The notes: generated by a model from the letters alone, not told the origin. 64,000 bases of DNA from Duganella sp. 1411 (GCF_017833525.1 NZ_JAFICD010000001.1:1302001-1366000), one strand, 5' to 3'. Shown: positions 48,285 through 57,273, numbered from the stretch's first letter. Numbers and translations: made by a program.

Positions 48285-50549
48285 ATGAAGAAGCGTCTCT
48301 GGCTGTCACTGGCACTGGTTTATCCCCTCATGCTGTCTTCCACACTCACCGGCGCGGCCCATGCCGCCGACGACAAGCGTCCCTGGCTCGATAGCGCCCT
48401 GACGCCGGACGCGCGCGCCGAGCAGCTGGTCAAGGCCATGACGCTGGACGAGAAGATCCAGACCGTCTTCGGCTACTTCTCCACCGATTTCGAGTCCAAG
48501 AAATATACCTCGCCGAAGGAAGGCCGCAAGGATTCGGCCGGCTTCGTGCCGGGCATCGAGCGTCTGGGCCTGCCGCCGCAATGGCAGGCCGACGCCGGCG
48601 TCGGCGTGGCCACGCAGGCGGCGTCGAAAAAACCATACCAGCGCACCTCCCTGCCCTCCGGCCTGGCCACCACGGCCACCTGGAATCCCGAGCTGGCCTT
48701 TGCCGGCGGCGCGATGATCGGCGGCGAGGCGCGCAAGACCGGCTTTAACATCATGCTGGCCGGCGGCGTCAATCTGATGCGCGAGCCGCGCAACGGCCGT
48801 AACTTCGAATACGGCGGCGAGGATCCGCTGCTGGCCGGCGTCATGGTCGGCGAGCAGATTCGCGGCATCCAGTCCAACCACATGGTCTCGACGCTCAAGC
48901 ACTTCGCCTTCAACGACCAGGAAACCAACCGCAATCACGTCAACGTCAAGATCGACGACAAGGCCGGCCGCATGTCAGACCTGCTGGCCTTGCAGATCGC
49001 CATGGAGCGCGGCGATCCGGGTTCCGTGATGTGCGCGTACAACCGCGTCAACGGCGCCTACGCCTGCGAAAACGACTACCTGCTGAACCAGGTGCTGAAA
49101 CAGGATTGGGGCTTCAAGGGCTACGTCATGTCCGACTGGGGCGCGACCCACTCCACCGTTCCCGCCGCGATCAACGGCCTGGATCAGCAATCGGGCCATC
49201 CGTTCGACAAATCGGCCTACTTCAACGAAGCGCTGAAGGAAGCGGTGGTCAACGGCCACGTGCCGCAGGCGCGCCTGGACGACATGGTCAAGCGCATCAC
49301 CCGCACCATGTTCGCCCACGGCCTGGTCGAGCATCCGGTGGCGACGCCGACCTCCGACGACGCCGGCATCGACTTCGGCGCCAACGGCAAGATCTCGCAG
49401 GCCGACGCCGAGGAAGCCATCGTGCTGCTCAAGAACAGCAACGACTTGCTACCGCTGGGCGCCAACGTGCGCACCATCGCCATCATCGGCGGCCACTCGA
49501 ACGTGGGCGTGATGTCCGGCGGCGGTTCGGCCCAGGTTTATCCGATCGGCCTGTCGCCGGTCGCCAACGAAGGCCCGGCATTCTTCCCCGGACCGATGGT
49601 CTATCACCGCTCGTCGCCGATGCAGGAACTGACCGCGCGCACCAAGGCCAAGGTGGTCTACCACGACGGCAAGGATGCCGCCTCCGCCGCCAAACTGGCG
49701 GCGTCCAGCGACGTCGCCATCGTGTTCGGCAACCAGTGGATGGCCGAATCCATCGACGCGCCGGATCTGAACCTGCCGAACAAACAGGATGCGCTGATCG
49801 CCGCCGTGGCCAAGGCCAACGCCAAGACCATCGTGGTGCTGCAGACCGGCGGCCCGGTCGTCATGCCATGGTTGAACAACGTCGGCGCGGTGGTCGAGGC
49901 CTGGTACCCGGGCACCAATGGCGGCGCCGCCATCGCCCGCGTGCTGACCGGCGAAGTCAATCCGTCGGGACGCCTGCCGGCCACCTTCCCAGCCTCGGTG
50001 GCGCAGCTGCCACGGCCGGTGATCGACGGCGACGCGGTGACCAAGGATGAAAACATCATCGAAAAAGTCGCCACCGACTACAACATCGAAGGCGCGGCGG
50101 TCGGCTACAAGTGGTTCGACCTGAAGGGCCACAAGCCGCTGTTCCCGTTCGGTTACGGCCTGTCGTACACCAGCTTCGCCTATGCGGACCTGAGCGCGAA
50201 CAAGTCGGCCGACGGCGCCGGCATCGACGTCAGCTTCAGTGTGAAGAACACCGGCAAGCGCGATGGCAAGGCGGTTGGACAAGTGTATGTGTCGCCGGCG
50301 GCCGGCGGCTGGGAGGCGCCGAAGCGCCTGGGCGGCTGGGACAAGGTGGCGGTGAAGGCCGGCGCCAGCGGCAACGCCAAGGTGAAGATCGATCCGCGCC
50401 TGCTGGCCATGTACGACAGCGCCAGCAAGACCTGGAAGATCGCCGGCGGCGAATACATCGTCACCCTGGCCGAATCGGCCGGCGCCAAGCCGGCGGCCAC
50501 CGTCAAGGTGAAGCTGGACGCGCGCACGCTCAATATCAGCGGACGCTAA
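48285..50549 (+). CDS. GH3 beta-glucosidase, periplasmic
   Basis: The 754-residue protein has a signal peptide (MKKRLWLSLALVYPLMLSSTLTGAAHA) and a complete GH3 fold: barrel domain, alpha/beta sandwich and C-terminal FnIII-like domain (about 640-745). The nucleophile is Asp284 in YVMSDWGATHS. KHFAFNDQETNR and GGSAQVYPIG are typical. It would cut cello-oligosaccharides or terminal beta-glucosides in the periplasm. It is 27 bases after the GH94 gene and completes the cluster, perhaps providing glucose or trimming oligomers. Confidence 0.92.
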   Translation: MKKRLWLSLALVYPLMLSSTLTGAAHAADDKRPWLDSALTPDARAEQLVKAMTLDEKIQTVFGYFSTDFESKKYTSPKEGRKDSAGFVPGIERLGLPPQWQADAGVGVATQAASKKPYQRTSLPSGLATTATWNPELAFAGGAMIGGEARKTGFNIMLAGGVNLMREPRNGRNFEYGGEDPLLAGVMVGEQIRGIQSNHMVSTLKHFAFNDQETNRNHVNVKIDDKAGRMSDLLALQIAMERGDPGSVMCAYNRVNGAYACENDYLLNQVLKQDWGFKGYVMSDWGATHSTVPAAINGLDQQSGHPFDKSAYFNEALKEAVVNGHVPQARLDDMVKRITRTMFAHGLVEHPVATPTSDDAGIDFGANGKISQADAEEAIVLLKNSNDLLPLGANVRTIAIIGGHSNVGVMSGGGSAQVYPIGLSPVANEGPAFFPGPMVYHRSSPMQELTARTKAKVVYHDGKDAASAAKLAASSDVAIVFGNQWMAESIDAPDLNLPNKQDALIAAVAKANAKTIVVLQTGGPVVMPWLNNVGAVVEAWYPGTNGGAAIARVLTGEVNPSGRLPATFPASVAQLPRPVIDGDAVTKDENIIEKVATDYNIEGAAVGYKWFDLKGHKPLFPFGYGLSYTSFAYADLSANKSADGAGIDVSFSVKNTGKRDGKAVGQVYVSPAAGGWEAPKRLGGWDKVAVKAGASGNAKVKIDPRLLAMYDSASKTWKIAGGEYIVTLAESAGAKPAATVKVKLDARTLNISGR

Positions 50550-50592
50550 GCCCTATCGGATGCGGCATCGCGGTTCACGCGGTGCCGCATTT

Positions 50593-51261
50593 TCATTTCT
50601 CTTTCCAAAACACGTCGACGGTGTCGACGCCGCCCTGATTCCACGCTTTCACCTTGGCCTCGACGAAAGTGCCCTCCATATCCTCGCGCGGGGTCAAACC
50701 GGTTACGTGATAGCGGAACTGCGCGCCGTGCTTTTCGCGCGCCAGCTGTTCCGCCTTGCGGCTCAAATCGCCGTTCTGCGCCAGTTGCTTGCCCGTCAGC
50801 GCCAGCATCGACAGCACCACGCCGATCGTCAGCGCCACATTGATGGCGGGTTTGCGGCCACGCATCGCCTGGATGGCCGCCTGTACCGGCTGGCGGCCTA
50901 GCTGCTGCAGCAGCCAGTACAGCAGGCCGCAAAACAGCACCAGCGGCAGCGCCGCGCCGAAATGGGCCGCAGGGGCCAGGCGCAGTTCGGTCAAGGTCAA
51001 ATCGAGCGGCTGCATCAGCGACATGACGCCGCTGGCGACGGCGATCGGCAGCAGAATGGCGGCGATCCAGATCAGCACGAAGGCGGCCCTCAGGCTGCCG
51101 CGCATCAGCAGCACGCCGGCGATCACGGCGGGGATGGTCATGCTGTAGGAATAGCTGGCGCCGGTCGACAGGCACCAGATCATGTAGGCGATATCGACCG
51201 CCCCGACAGCCAGCAATACGACGCCGGCCCGGTGCAGGATGTGTGGTGCTGTTTCAGTCAA
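50593..51261 (-). CDS. Membrane protein of unknown function
   Basis: The 222-residue protein has about five membrane spans (near residues 11-30, 38-52, 56-80, 101-125 and 140-160) and a soluble C-terminal end (QFRYHVTGLTPREDMEGTFVEAKVKAWNQGGVDTVDVFWKEK). TTG at 51261 is preferred as start because GGAG lies 5 bases before it; a TTG at 51291 has no such site. No family is recognised. It stands alone between unrelated genes. Confidence 0.65.
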   Translation of the reverse strand: MTETAPHILHRAGVVLLAVGAVDIAYMIWCLSTGASYSYSMTIPAVIAGVLLMRGSLRAAFVLIWIAAILLPIAVASGVMSLMQPLDLTLTELRLAPAAHFGAALPLVLFCGLLYWLLQQLGRQPVQAAIQAMRGRKPAINVALTIGVVLSMLALTGKQLAQNGDLSRKAEQLAREKHGAQFRYHVTGLTPREDMEGTFVEAKVKAWNQGGVDTVDVFWKEK

Positions 51262-51366
51262 ATTGGCTCCGCAATGTTTTCGATTGGCCAATATTGTAGC
51301 TTGTTACACGATAAGCGCGATGGGCGGCCAAAGCGGAATCATGAGACGAGACGCCCTCCTCACGGA

Positions 51367-51696
51367 CTAAGCAGGACGACTCTTCGGCTTATACAGCGGT
51401 TGCGTGCGGCGATACTCCTCGAACTCCTGCGCAACATATTGAGGATTTTGCAGGATATTCCACAGCAAAGTCTCTTCATACCAATTCGGAACAGCCGCAC
51501 CGGATTCCCAACGCTGAAGACTGTCCAACCGGATGCCAAAACGACTGGAGAATTCCGCTTGCGACAAGCCCAGTGACTCGCGCAGATCACCAACATTAAC
51601 GGGCGACGGAATGATTTCCACAGTCTCCAGTTGCACTTCTCCCCGGATGTGACGCCCCACTTCCTCGATAGCCCTGATCATCGCTTGCACGTCCAT
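51367..51696 (-). CDS. XRE-type antitoxin, HigA/NadS-like
   Basis: The 109-residue protein has an N-terminal helical part (AMIRAIEEVGRHIRGEVQLETVEI) and a C-terminal XRE helix-turn-helix (about residues 33-85; VGDLRESLGLSQAEFSSRFGIRLDSLQRWESGAAVPN). This is the usual layout of HigA/NadS antitoxins. The RelE-like partner lies 38 bases upstream, the toxin-first order of HigBA. It should neutralise the toxin and repress the operon. Confidence 0.78.
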   Translation of the reverse strand: MDVQAMIRAIEEVGRHIRGEVQLETVEIIPSPVNVGDLRESLGLSQAEFSSRFGIRLDSLQRWESGAAVPNWYEETLLWNILQNPQYVAQEFEEYRRTQPLYKPKSRPA

Positions 51697-51734
51697 GGCT
51701 TCCTCCTATCTCAAGGTGACGCTTCTTAGATCAA

Positions 51735-52124
51735 CTAGTGCCCAATTAAATCCCACAACCATTTCAACCCGCCGCGGACGGCGATCACGACCACGCCTTT
51801 GGTCGCTAGAGAAAGAGCTGCCCGTAGCAACCTTTTCTCTCTCGCAGCGGGAGATCGCGCGTCCCAATCCACCCTTTCGATTCGTATTAGATACACGGTT
51901 CCATGGTCCGGTGGAAGCAAATAATGAATAATAGTCCCGGCATAATCGAGTCCGCGCAGTCCTGGTAAATCTCCGACCGGTTCGCCAAGTTTGGATTCTT
52001 CGCCCAGCAACAGAAAAAGCGCGCGGTACTCGGCGGGGTTGAGATACGTGCTCGCGTTTTGGCTAAACTCGCTTGAGCAGACGATCCGCACAGGCGGCTT
52101 GGATGGGGGAGTTGATTTTGTCAT
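51735..52124 (-). CDS. RelE/HigB-like toxin
   Basis: The 129-residue protein starts at ATG 52124 (MTKSTPPSKPPVRIVCSSEFSQNA). It has the HigB-like pattern: a beta start, YLNPAEYRALFLLLGEESKLGEPVGDLPGLRGLDYAGTIIHYLLPPDHGTVYLIRIERVDW. The basic catalytic residues of RelE are partly replaced and the C-terminal end is hydrophobic (AALSLATKGVVVIAVRGGLKWLWDLIGH), so its activity is uncertain. It is paired with an XRE antitoxin downstream. Confidence 0.65.
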   Translation of the reverse strand: MTKSTPPSKPPVRIVCSSEFSQNASTYLNPAEYRALFLLLGEESKLGEPVGDLPGLRGLDYAGTIIHYLLPPDHGTVYLIRIERVDWDARSPAAREKRLLRAALSLATKGVVVIAVRGGLKWLWDLIGH

Positions 52125-52209
52125 GGCGCCGCCGTGCGGTAGCAAGACCCATTGTCTTCCTACTACCGGCATGGCGCATGAGCTGCCTCAATCGGACCCT
52201 GTCGGGCCG

Positions 52210-52497
52210 TCAGGCGACGACCGCCTTGCGGCGGCGGCGCGCGTTCTTGGGATCGGCGATCAAGGGGCGGTAGATTTCCACGCGGTCGTGTTCGCGCAGC
52301 ACCGTGTCGAGCGGCTTCTTCTTGGCGTAGATGCCGACCTGCATCGTGGCCAGGTCGATGCCGGGCACTTCGGACAGCACGCCACTGGCGGCGATGGCCT
52401 GCTCCAAGGTGGTGCCCAGCGGCACCCGCAACGCGCGCAGGAATTGCACCGCGTCGCTGGCGTAGCACACTTGTACGTTGATGAGCTCAGCCGCCAT
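52210..52497 (-). CDS. rnfH: RnfH family protein
   Basis: The 95-residue protein matches the RnfH/UPF0125 family: INVQVCYASDAVQFLRALRVPLGTTLEQAIAASGVLSEVPGIDLATMQVGIYAKKKPLDTVLREHDRVEIYRPLIADPKNARRRRA-type pattern. It has a ubiquitin-like beta-grasp fold. Its start overlaps the ratA stop by 11 bases, the conserved ratA-rnfH pair in proteobacteria. The function is poorly defined; the name comes from some rnf operons. Confidence 0.92.
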   Translation of the reverse strand: MAAELINVQVCYASDAVQFLRALRVPLGTTLEQAIAASGVLSEVPGIDLATMQVGIYAKKKPLDTVLREHDRVEIYRPLIADPKNARRRRKAVVA

Positions 52498-52921
52498 ACA
52501 CGGTTTCCGCCCGCTTGCAGAAGGAATCGACCATGCTGTTGGCGATCATGCCGAACACAGGCCCGACCAGCTTGTCGAGCAGGGTGCCGGAAAATTCATA
52601 GCGCATATCCAGTTCGATTTTACAGGCATCGTCGCGCAGCGCCTTGAACGTCCACACCCCGTCGAGGCACTTGAAAGGACCGTCGACCAGCTTCATCTTG
52701 ATGGTGGTCGGCGCCGTGTTCTCGTTGGAGGTGGTAAAGCTCTGCTTGACGCCGTGGTAGTTGATGCCGATGCTGGCCACCACCACGTTGCCGCCGCGCT
52801 CGCGGATCTCGACGCCGCTGCACCACGGCAGAAACTTGGGATAGTCTTCGATGTTGGCGACCAGGTCGAACATCTGCTGGGCGCTGTAACCGAGGAAAAC
52901 TGATTTGTGCACTACTGCCAT
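52487..52921 (-). CDS. ratA: RatA/COQ10-like START-domain protein
   Basis: The 144-residue protein has the SRPBCC/START motif VHKSVFLGYSAQQMFDLVANIEDYPKFLPWCSGVEIRERGG and LDGVWTFKALRDDACKIELDMRYEF. The E. coli homologue is called a ribosome-association toxin, but the fold and wide conservation suggest ubiquinone binding. It precedes rnfH with an overlap, and smpB lies divergently 98 bases away, the usual order in beta- and gammaproteobacteria. Confidence 0.93.
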   Translation of the reverse strand: MAVVHKSVFLGYSAQQMFDLVANIEDYPKFLPWCSGVEIRERGGNVVVASIGINYHGVKQSFTTSNENTAPTTIKMKLVDGPFKCLDGVWTFKALRDDACKIELDMRYEFSGTLLDKLVGPVFGMIANSMVDSFCKRAETVYGG

Positions 52922-53019
52922 TGGCTAACCATTTGCTATGATGTTGAATTAGTCGCGTTTTTTGACGCGAAGCAGTAGTTTAACCGACCCGCACGGGTTT
53001 ACAGCTGATTTACGACTCC

Positions 53020-53469
53020 ATGACCATAGCCGATAACAAAAAAGCCTTCTTTGACTACTTCATCGAGGACCGCTACGAAGCGGGCATCGTGCTCGAGGGC
53101 TGGGAAGTGAAGGCGATCCGCGACGCCCGCGTGCAGATCAAGGAGGCCTACGTCACCATCCGTGGCGACGAGCTGTTCCTGTTCGGCGCCCACATCAGCG
53201 CCCTGCCGACCGCGTCCACCCACATCAGCCCGGAGGCGGTGCGCACCCGCAAGCTGCTGCTGCACCGCCAGCAGATGGACAAGCTGATCAGCAAGGTCGA
53301 GCGCTCCGGCTACACGCTGGTGCCGCTCAACCTGCATTACAAGGGCGGCCGCGTCAAATGTGAAATCGGCCTGGCCAAGGGTAAAAAGATGCACGACAAG
53401 CGCGCCACCGAGAAGGATCGCGACGGTAAACGCGAAGTGGCCGCCGCGATGAAGACCAACCGGCGCTAA
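53020..53469 (+). CDS. smpB: SsrA-binding protein SmpB
   Basis: The 149-residue protein is a typical Smp[41 protein letters not shown], then [27 protein letters not shown], and a basic C-terminal tail. It binds tmRNA and delivers it to stalled ribosomes. No tmRNA gene was found in the window. A terminator follows at 53491. Confidence 0.97.
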   Translation: MTIADNKKAFFDYFIEDRYEAGIVLEGWEVKAIRDARVQIKEAYVTIRGDELFLFGAHISALPTASTHISPEAVRTRKLLLHRQQMDKLISKVERSGYTLVPLNLHYKGGRVKCEIGLAKGKKMHDKRATEKDRDGKREVAAAMKTNRR

Positions 53470-53490
53470 ACTGTTGCGCGCTCCGTACAC

Positions 53491-53516
53491 AACCCGGCCC
53501 CGAACCGGGTTTTTTA
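53491..53516 (+). terminator. Terminator after smpB
   Basis: AACCCGG and CCGGGTT form a stem (loop CCCCGAA) followed by TTTTTT. It lies 21 bases after the smpB stop. Confidence 0.88.
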
Positions 53517-53641
53517 TCGCCTTCAGAATTTCCAATCGGAAACATCCATGCTAAACTGGGCGCTGGATGATTTCACATTCACGGCCGGCCGGTGCGGCTT
53601 CCGGCCAGCGATACGGTTAGACTTTTGACGATGAGGCAACA

Positions 53642-54331
53642 ATGGCGCTGAAAACTGCAATGGCTCTGGCAGCCGGACTGGTCCTGTCAGGATGTGCGGC
53701 GCGCTACACGCCCACGCCGCTGGCCGCCAACTTCCCCTCCACCAAGCAGGCCAAGCTGCAAGCCGCCTACCACTGGGGCGTGGTGTCCAACCACATCGAA
53801 AAGCGGCTGGTGGCCGAGCTCAAGAAAAGCCCGCCCCGCCCGGTCTACATCAACGAGCCCCGCGACCCGAACGCCTTCCAGCGCGCGCTGGTGGCGCAGT
53901 TGACGACCTCGCTCGTCAACGACGGCTACGTGGTCTCGCGTGCGCCGGCCGGTTCGCTCAAGATCGACCTGGACGTGCAGACCGTCACGTTCGGCGCCGG
54001 CCGTCCGCAATACCGCCCCATCGGCGAGCGCGCCGCGCTGCCCGGCGGCGTCTCGATGGCCGAGCTCGAACCGGCCCCGCTGGGCCGCTGGCGCGCCATC
54101 GGCACCGGCTGGGACCCGTTCGACAGCACCAACGCCCAGTTCGCCCCCGGCGAGACGCCGAAAACCGAGATCATCGTCACGCTGTCGGTCTCCGACCAGT
54201 ACCGCTATCTGGCGCGCAGCACATCGGCCTATTACGTGGCCGATTCCGACCGCGAGCTGTACGGCATCGTCGATCCGGAGCCGGAAACCACTAAACTGAC
54301 CCGTACCTTCAAAGTACGCGGAGACATGTAA
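53642..54331 (+). CDS. Lipoprotein of unknown function, upstream of FlgO-like gene
   Basis: The 229-residue protein has a lipoprotein signal (LVLSGC, Cys18). The first half (SNHIEKRLVAELKKSPPRPVYINEPRDPNAFQRALVAQLTTSLVNDGYVV) is predicted alpha/beta, the rest beta-rich. It ends exactly one codon before the next gene starts (TAA then ATG). It is probably translated with the FlgO-like lipoprotein and may be its partner. Family not recognised with confidence. Confidence 0.7.
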   Translation: MALKTAMALAAGLVLSGCAARYTPTPLAANFPSTKQAKLQAAYHWGVVSNHIEKRLVAELKKSPPRPVYINEPRDPNAFQRALVAQLTTSLVNDGYVVSRAPAGSLKIDLDVQTVTFGAGRPQYRPIGERAALPGGVSMAELEPAPLGRWRAIGTGWDPFDSTNAQFAPGETPKTEIIVTLSVSDQYRYLARSTSAYYVADSDRELYGIVDPEPETTKLTRTFKVRGDM

Positions 54332-54886
54332 ATGCCGATGACATCCCTGGCCCGCGCCGCCGCGCTGGCGTTGCCGCTGCTGCTGGCGGCCTGCTCCTCC
54401 ACCACGACCAAGGAGGAAGGCAATTATTCGACGATCTCGTCCAACCAGTTCATCGACGCCAACTACAAGGCCGCCGACGCGCTGATGCACCAGCTGAACG
54501 GCAAGCTGACTGCCGACAAGCCGCTGATCATGGCCACCATCGTCAACATCGACGCGCTCGAGCAAACCACGACCCTGGGCCGGCTGGTGTCGGAGCAGCT
54601 GTCGACCCGCCTCGCGCAAGGCGGCCTGAGCATGATTGAAATGAAACTGCGCAACAACGTCTATCTGAAGCGCAATCAGGGCGAGCTGATGCTCACCCGC
54701 GAGATCGGCGAAGTGGCCACCGCGCACAACGCCCAGGCGATCGTGGTCGGCTCGTACGCGGAGACCAGCGACATGGTGTTCATCAACGTCAAGGTGATCC
54801 AGCCGAACACCAACTTCGTGCTGGCCGGACAGGACTATGTGCTGGCCAAGGAAGCCATCGTCCGCTCGATGCTGCAGCGGAACTAA
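54332..54886 (+). CDS. FlgO-like outer-membrane lipoprotein
   Basis: The 184-residue protein has a lipobox (LLAAC, about Cys21) and a FlgO domain (SSNQFIDANYKAADALMHQLNGKLTADKPLIMATIVNIDALEQTTTLGRLVSEQLSTRLAQGGLSMIEMKLRNNVYLKRNQGELMLTREIG). FlgO is a flagellum-associated outer-membrane protein in Vibrio, but this family is broader and no flagellar genes are nearby. It is placed directly after another lipoprotein gene; GGAG in the end of that gene serves as its ribosome-binding site. Confidence 0.85.
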   Translation: MPMTSLARAAALALPLLLAACSSTTTKEEGNYSTISSNQFIDANYKAADALMHQLNGKLTADKPLIMATIVNIDALEQTTTLGRLVSEQLSTRLAQGGLSMIEMKLRNNVYLKRNQGELMLTREIGEVATAHNAQAIVVGSYAETSDMVFINVKVIQPNTNFVLAGQDYVLAKEAIVRSMLQRN

Positions 54887-54911
54887 GGCTGGCCAACCCG
54901 CCCCCCCACGC

Positions 54912-54938
54912 GGGGTCGTACCCGACGGGTACGACCCC
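54912..54938. terminator. Perfect 12-base palindrome between convergent genes
   Basis: GGGGTCGTACCC, GAC, GGGTACGACCCC form an uninterrupted hairpin. It stands between the FlgO-like gene and the convergent sirtuin gene, with no long T-run. A bidirectional terminator or repeat element is likely. Confidence 0.65.
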
Positions 54939-54985
54939 TAAGCCATAAGGCAGGCGTATCGCTCAGGCGGGCGGGTTGGAAACGC

Positions 54986-55813
54986 TCACAACAGGCGCGG
55001 CAGCACGTCGGCCGCCGCCGCCTCCACCTTCAGGCCGATCAGGTCGTCGGCCCGGGTCTTGCCCAGGTTGATCGCCGCGATCGGCTTGCCCGCCGCCGCC
55101 GCCAGTTTGCAGAAGCGGTAGCCCGAAAACACCATCAGCGACGAGCCCACGACCAGCAAGGCGTCGGCGCGCTCCATCATGGCCAGTGCGTCGGCGGTGC
55201 GCTGCGCCGGGATATTGTCGCCAAAGAAGATCACATCGGGCTGCAGGGTCCCGCCGCAATGCGCGCACACCGGCACGTGGAAGCGCTGCAACGCCTCGAG
55301 CTCGACCTCGGCGTCGCCGTCGGGACGCACCTCGGCGCCGACGGCGAACAGGCCGGGGTTGGCGGCCAATAATTCGTCCTGGATCGCGGCGCGCGCGCTG
55401 ACGCGGCGGCACGCCAGGCAGACGACGCCGTGGATGTTGCCGTGCAATTCGATCAGCTCGCGGCTGCCGGCGCGCTGGTGCAGGCCGTCGACGTTTTGCG
55501 TGATCAGGCCGTCGATGCGTCCGGCCTGCTCCAGCGCGGCCAGCGCCCGGTGGCCGACATTCGGCGCCGCCCGCGCCAAGGTCGGCCAGCCGACCATGCT
55601 GCGCGCCCAGTAACGGCGGCGCACGCCCTCGTCGCGGCGGAAATCCGGTCCCTGGATCGGCGTGCGGCCGCGCCGCACGCCCTCCTTGTCGCGATAGTCG
55701 GGAATGCCGGAATGGGTGCTGAGGCCGGCTCCGGTCAGCACCAGCACGCGCCGGTGCCGGTGCAGGAAGGTTTGCAAATGGTCGATGTGGGCATTCAGGT
55801 TCATGAATGCCAT
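54986..55813 (-). CDS. NAD-dependent protein deacylase (sirtuin)
   Basis: The 275-residue protein has the sirtuin signature: VLTGAGLSTHSGIPDYRDKEGVRRG, TQNVDGLHQRAGSRELIELHGNIHGVVCLAC (catalytic His) and the zinc cysteines CLACRR / CAHCGG. VVGSSLMVFSGYR and AAINLGKTRAD complete the NAD-binding site. It is a class IV/SIR2-type enzyme removing acyl groups from lysines. The start is taken as ATG 55813; the ORF extends farther upstream without sirtuin-like sequence. Confidence 0.93.
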   Translation of the reverse strand: MAFMNLNAHIDHLQTFLHRHRRVLVLTGAGLSTHSGIPDYRDKEGVRRGRTPIQGPDFRRDEGVRRRYWARSMVGWPTLARAAPNVGHRALAALEQAGRIDGLITQNVDGLHQRAGSRELIELHGNIHGVVCLACRRVSARAAIQDELLAANPGLFAVGAEVRPDGDAEVELEALQRFHVPVCAHCGGTLQPDVIFFGDNIPAQRTADALAMMERADALLVVGSSLMVFSGYRFCKLAAAAGKPIAAINLGKTRADDLIGLKVEAAAADVLPRLL

Positions 55814-55948
55814 GGTAGCCGAATCCCGGTGGTAGCATGCGTCATGGACAGGTTTTGACCCGGCGTGCATGTTTCGGCTTTTATTTCCTGTTTAGTAGAA
55901 CCCCTTGCGCCTGGAAAGGCATCAACGGGAAACAATGGAGGATGGTGG

Positions 55949-56533
55949 ATGCAGCAAACACAGGGCCTGAGCAAGGACTCGACCCCGGATGCGGACGAGG
56001 CGCGCCTGCTGGCCAGGGTCGCGGGCGGGGACCGGAGCGCCTTCGAACAGCTGTACAGGACTTATTTTTCGCGCCTGTCGCGCTTTATCGGCCGCATGAC
56101 CCGCAACGCCCCGCTGATCGAGGAGGTTGTCAACGACACCATGTTGGTGGTCTGGCAAAAAGCGGCCAGCTTCGACGGCAGCTGCAAGCCATCGACGTGG
56201 ATTTTCGCCATCGCCTACCGCAAGACGCTAAAGGGCTTGCGCGGCGGCGACGATCCGGTCGAGTCCGATGCCTCGCTGTACGAGGACGAAAGCGGCAACC
56301 AGCCGGAGCAGACACTGGACCGGCTGCAGCTGCAAGCGACCGTCGCCGGGGCGCTGGACCAGCTGCCGGCGGCGCAGCGCGCGGTGATGGTGCTAACCTA
56401 CTATCATGAGATGGCCTATAGCGATATCGCTGAAGTGGTCGATTGCCCGGTGAACACGGTCAAAACCCGCATGTTTCATGCGCGGCACAGATTGAAGGAT
56501 TTGTTGTGGAACGAAAGAGAGAACAGTCGATGA
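55949..56533 (+). CDS. ECF RNA polymerase sigma factor (second in window)
   Basis: The 194-residue protein starts at ATG 55949 after GGAGGATGG. Region 2 includes FEQLYRTYFSRLSRFIGRMTRNAPLIEEVVNDTMLVVWQKAASFDGSCKPSTWIFAIAYRK, and region 4 includes LPAAQRAVMVLTYYHEMAYSDIAEVVDCPVNTVKTRMFHARHRLKDLL. Its stop overlaps the start of the anti-sigma gene (ATGA). It leads an operon with a zinc anti-sigma factor, a subtilase and a TorF-like porin. Confidence 0.94.
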   Translation: MQQTQGLSKDSTPDADEARLLARVAGGDRSAFEQLYRTYFSRLSRFIGRMTRNAPLIEEVVNDTMLVVWQKAASFDGSCKPSTWIFAIAYRKTLKGLRGGDDPVESDASLYEDESGNQPEQTLDRLQLQATVAGALDQLPAAQRAVMVLTYYHEMAYSDIAEVVDCPVNTVKTRMFHARHRLKDLLWNERENSR

Positions 56534-57273
56534 ACGGGCGTGTCTTCAGGATGGATGTCCCGGCCCACCAGGCGGTGCAGGAATTGCTGCCCTGGTATGC
56601 GTCATCGCAACTGCCGGCCGACGACGCCCAACGCGTGGAGCAGCATCTGCACGTCTGCGAACAGTGCCGCCAGGACCTGCAATGGGAGCGCGAACTGCGC
56701 GCCGCGACGCAAGCCGACGCCGGGCGCGACGCGCTGGCCTTGCCGGAAGGCGTGGACATGGAACGGGCCTGGGCACGAATGATGCCGGCGCTGGGCGCGC
56801 AGGACCCGATCGACCAAGCCCACGTCCAGGCCCCGCCTCCCGAGCCGGTGCCCACCGGCGCGGCGACGCCGCCGGCGGCCCCGCCCTTGTCGCCGCAACG
56901 CTGGTGGCGCACCGGCGCCGCCAACCAGCCGGCCTGGCTGCGCTGGGCGGTGGCGGCGCAATGGGTGTTGATCGTCGGCCTGGTCGCCCTGCTGGCGCGT
57001 CCGGACCCGGCGCCCGCCGCCTACCACGTGCTGGGCAACGGCGTGGGCAGCGCGACCGGCAATCTGGTGGTCATGTTCCAACCCAACACCACCGAACGGG
57101 AACTGCGGCGCATCCTGCAAGCGCAGGGCGCGCGCGTGGTCGACGGCCCGACCGTCACCGACGCCTACCTGCTTAGCGTGCCGGACGAGAACCGCGACCG
57201 CGCGCTGCAAGCGCTGCGCGCCAACCCGGCCGTCAAGCTGGCCGAGGCGCTCGACGAAGGCGGTGCGCCGTGA
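56530..57273 (+). CDS. Zinc-finger anti-sigma factor with a subtilase-propeptide-like C-terminal domain
   Basis: The 247-residue protein has a cytoplasmic zinc anti-sigma domain (H39xxxC43xxC46 in EQHLHVCEQC), a Pro-rich linker, one membrane span (about 136-156, WLRWAVAAQWVLIVGLVALLA) and a periplasmic C-terminal domain (about 175-243). That domain, with its NLVVMFQPNTTERELRRILQAQGARVVDG and NPAVKLAEAL motifs, resembles the inhibitory propeptide of subtilases. The subtilase is encoded next (GTGA overlap). An anti-sigma factor whose outer part imitates a protease propeptide could sense or be cut by that protease. The mechanism is a proposal. Confidence 0.85.
   Translation: MNGRVFRMDVPAHQAVQELLPWYASSQLPADDAQRVEQHLHVCEQCRQDLQWERELRAATQADAGRDALALPEGVDMERAWARMMPALGAQDPIDQAHVQAPPPEPVPTGAATPPAAPPLSPQRWWRTGAANQPAWLRWAVAAQWVLIVGLVALLARPDPAPAAYHVLGNGVGSATGNLVVMFQPNTTERELRRILQAQGARVVDGPTVTDAYLLSVPDENRDRALQALRANPAVKLAEALDEGGAP

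Noticed and set aside
52487..52921. RatA treated as a toxin of a RatA-RnfH toxin-antitoxin pair.
   Set aside because: The pair is conserved, START-domain housekeeping genes; nothing here supports addiction-module behaviour.
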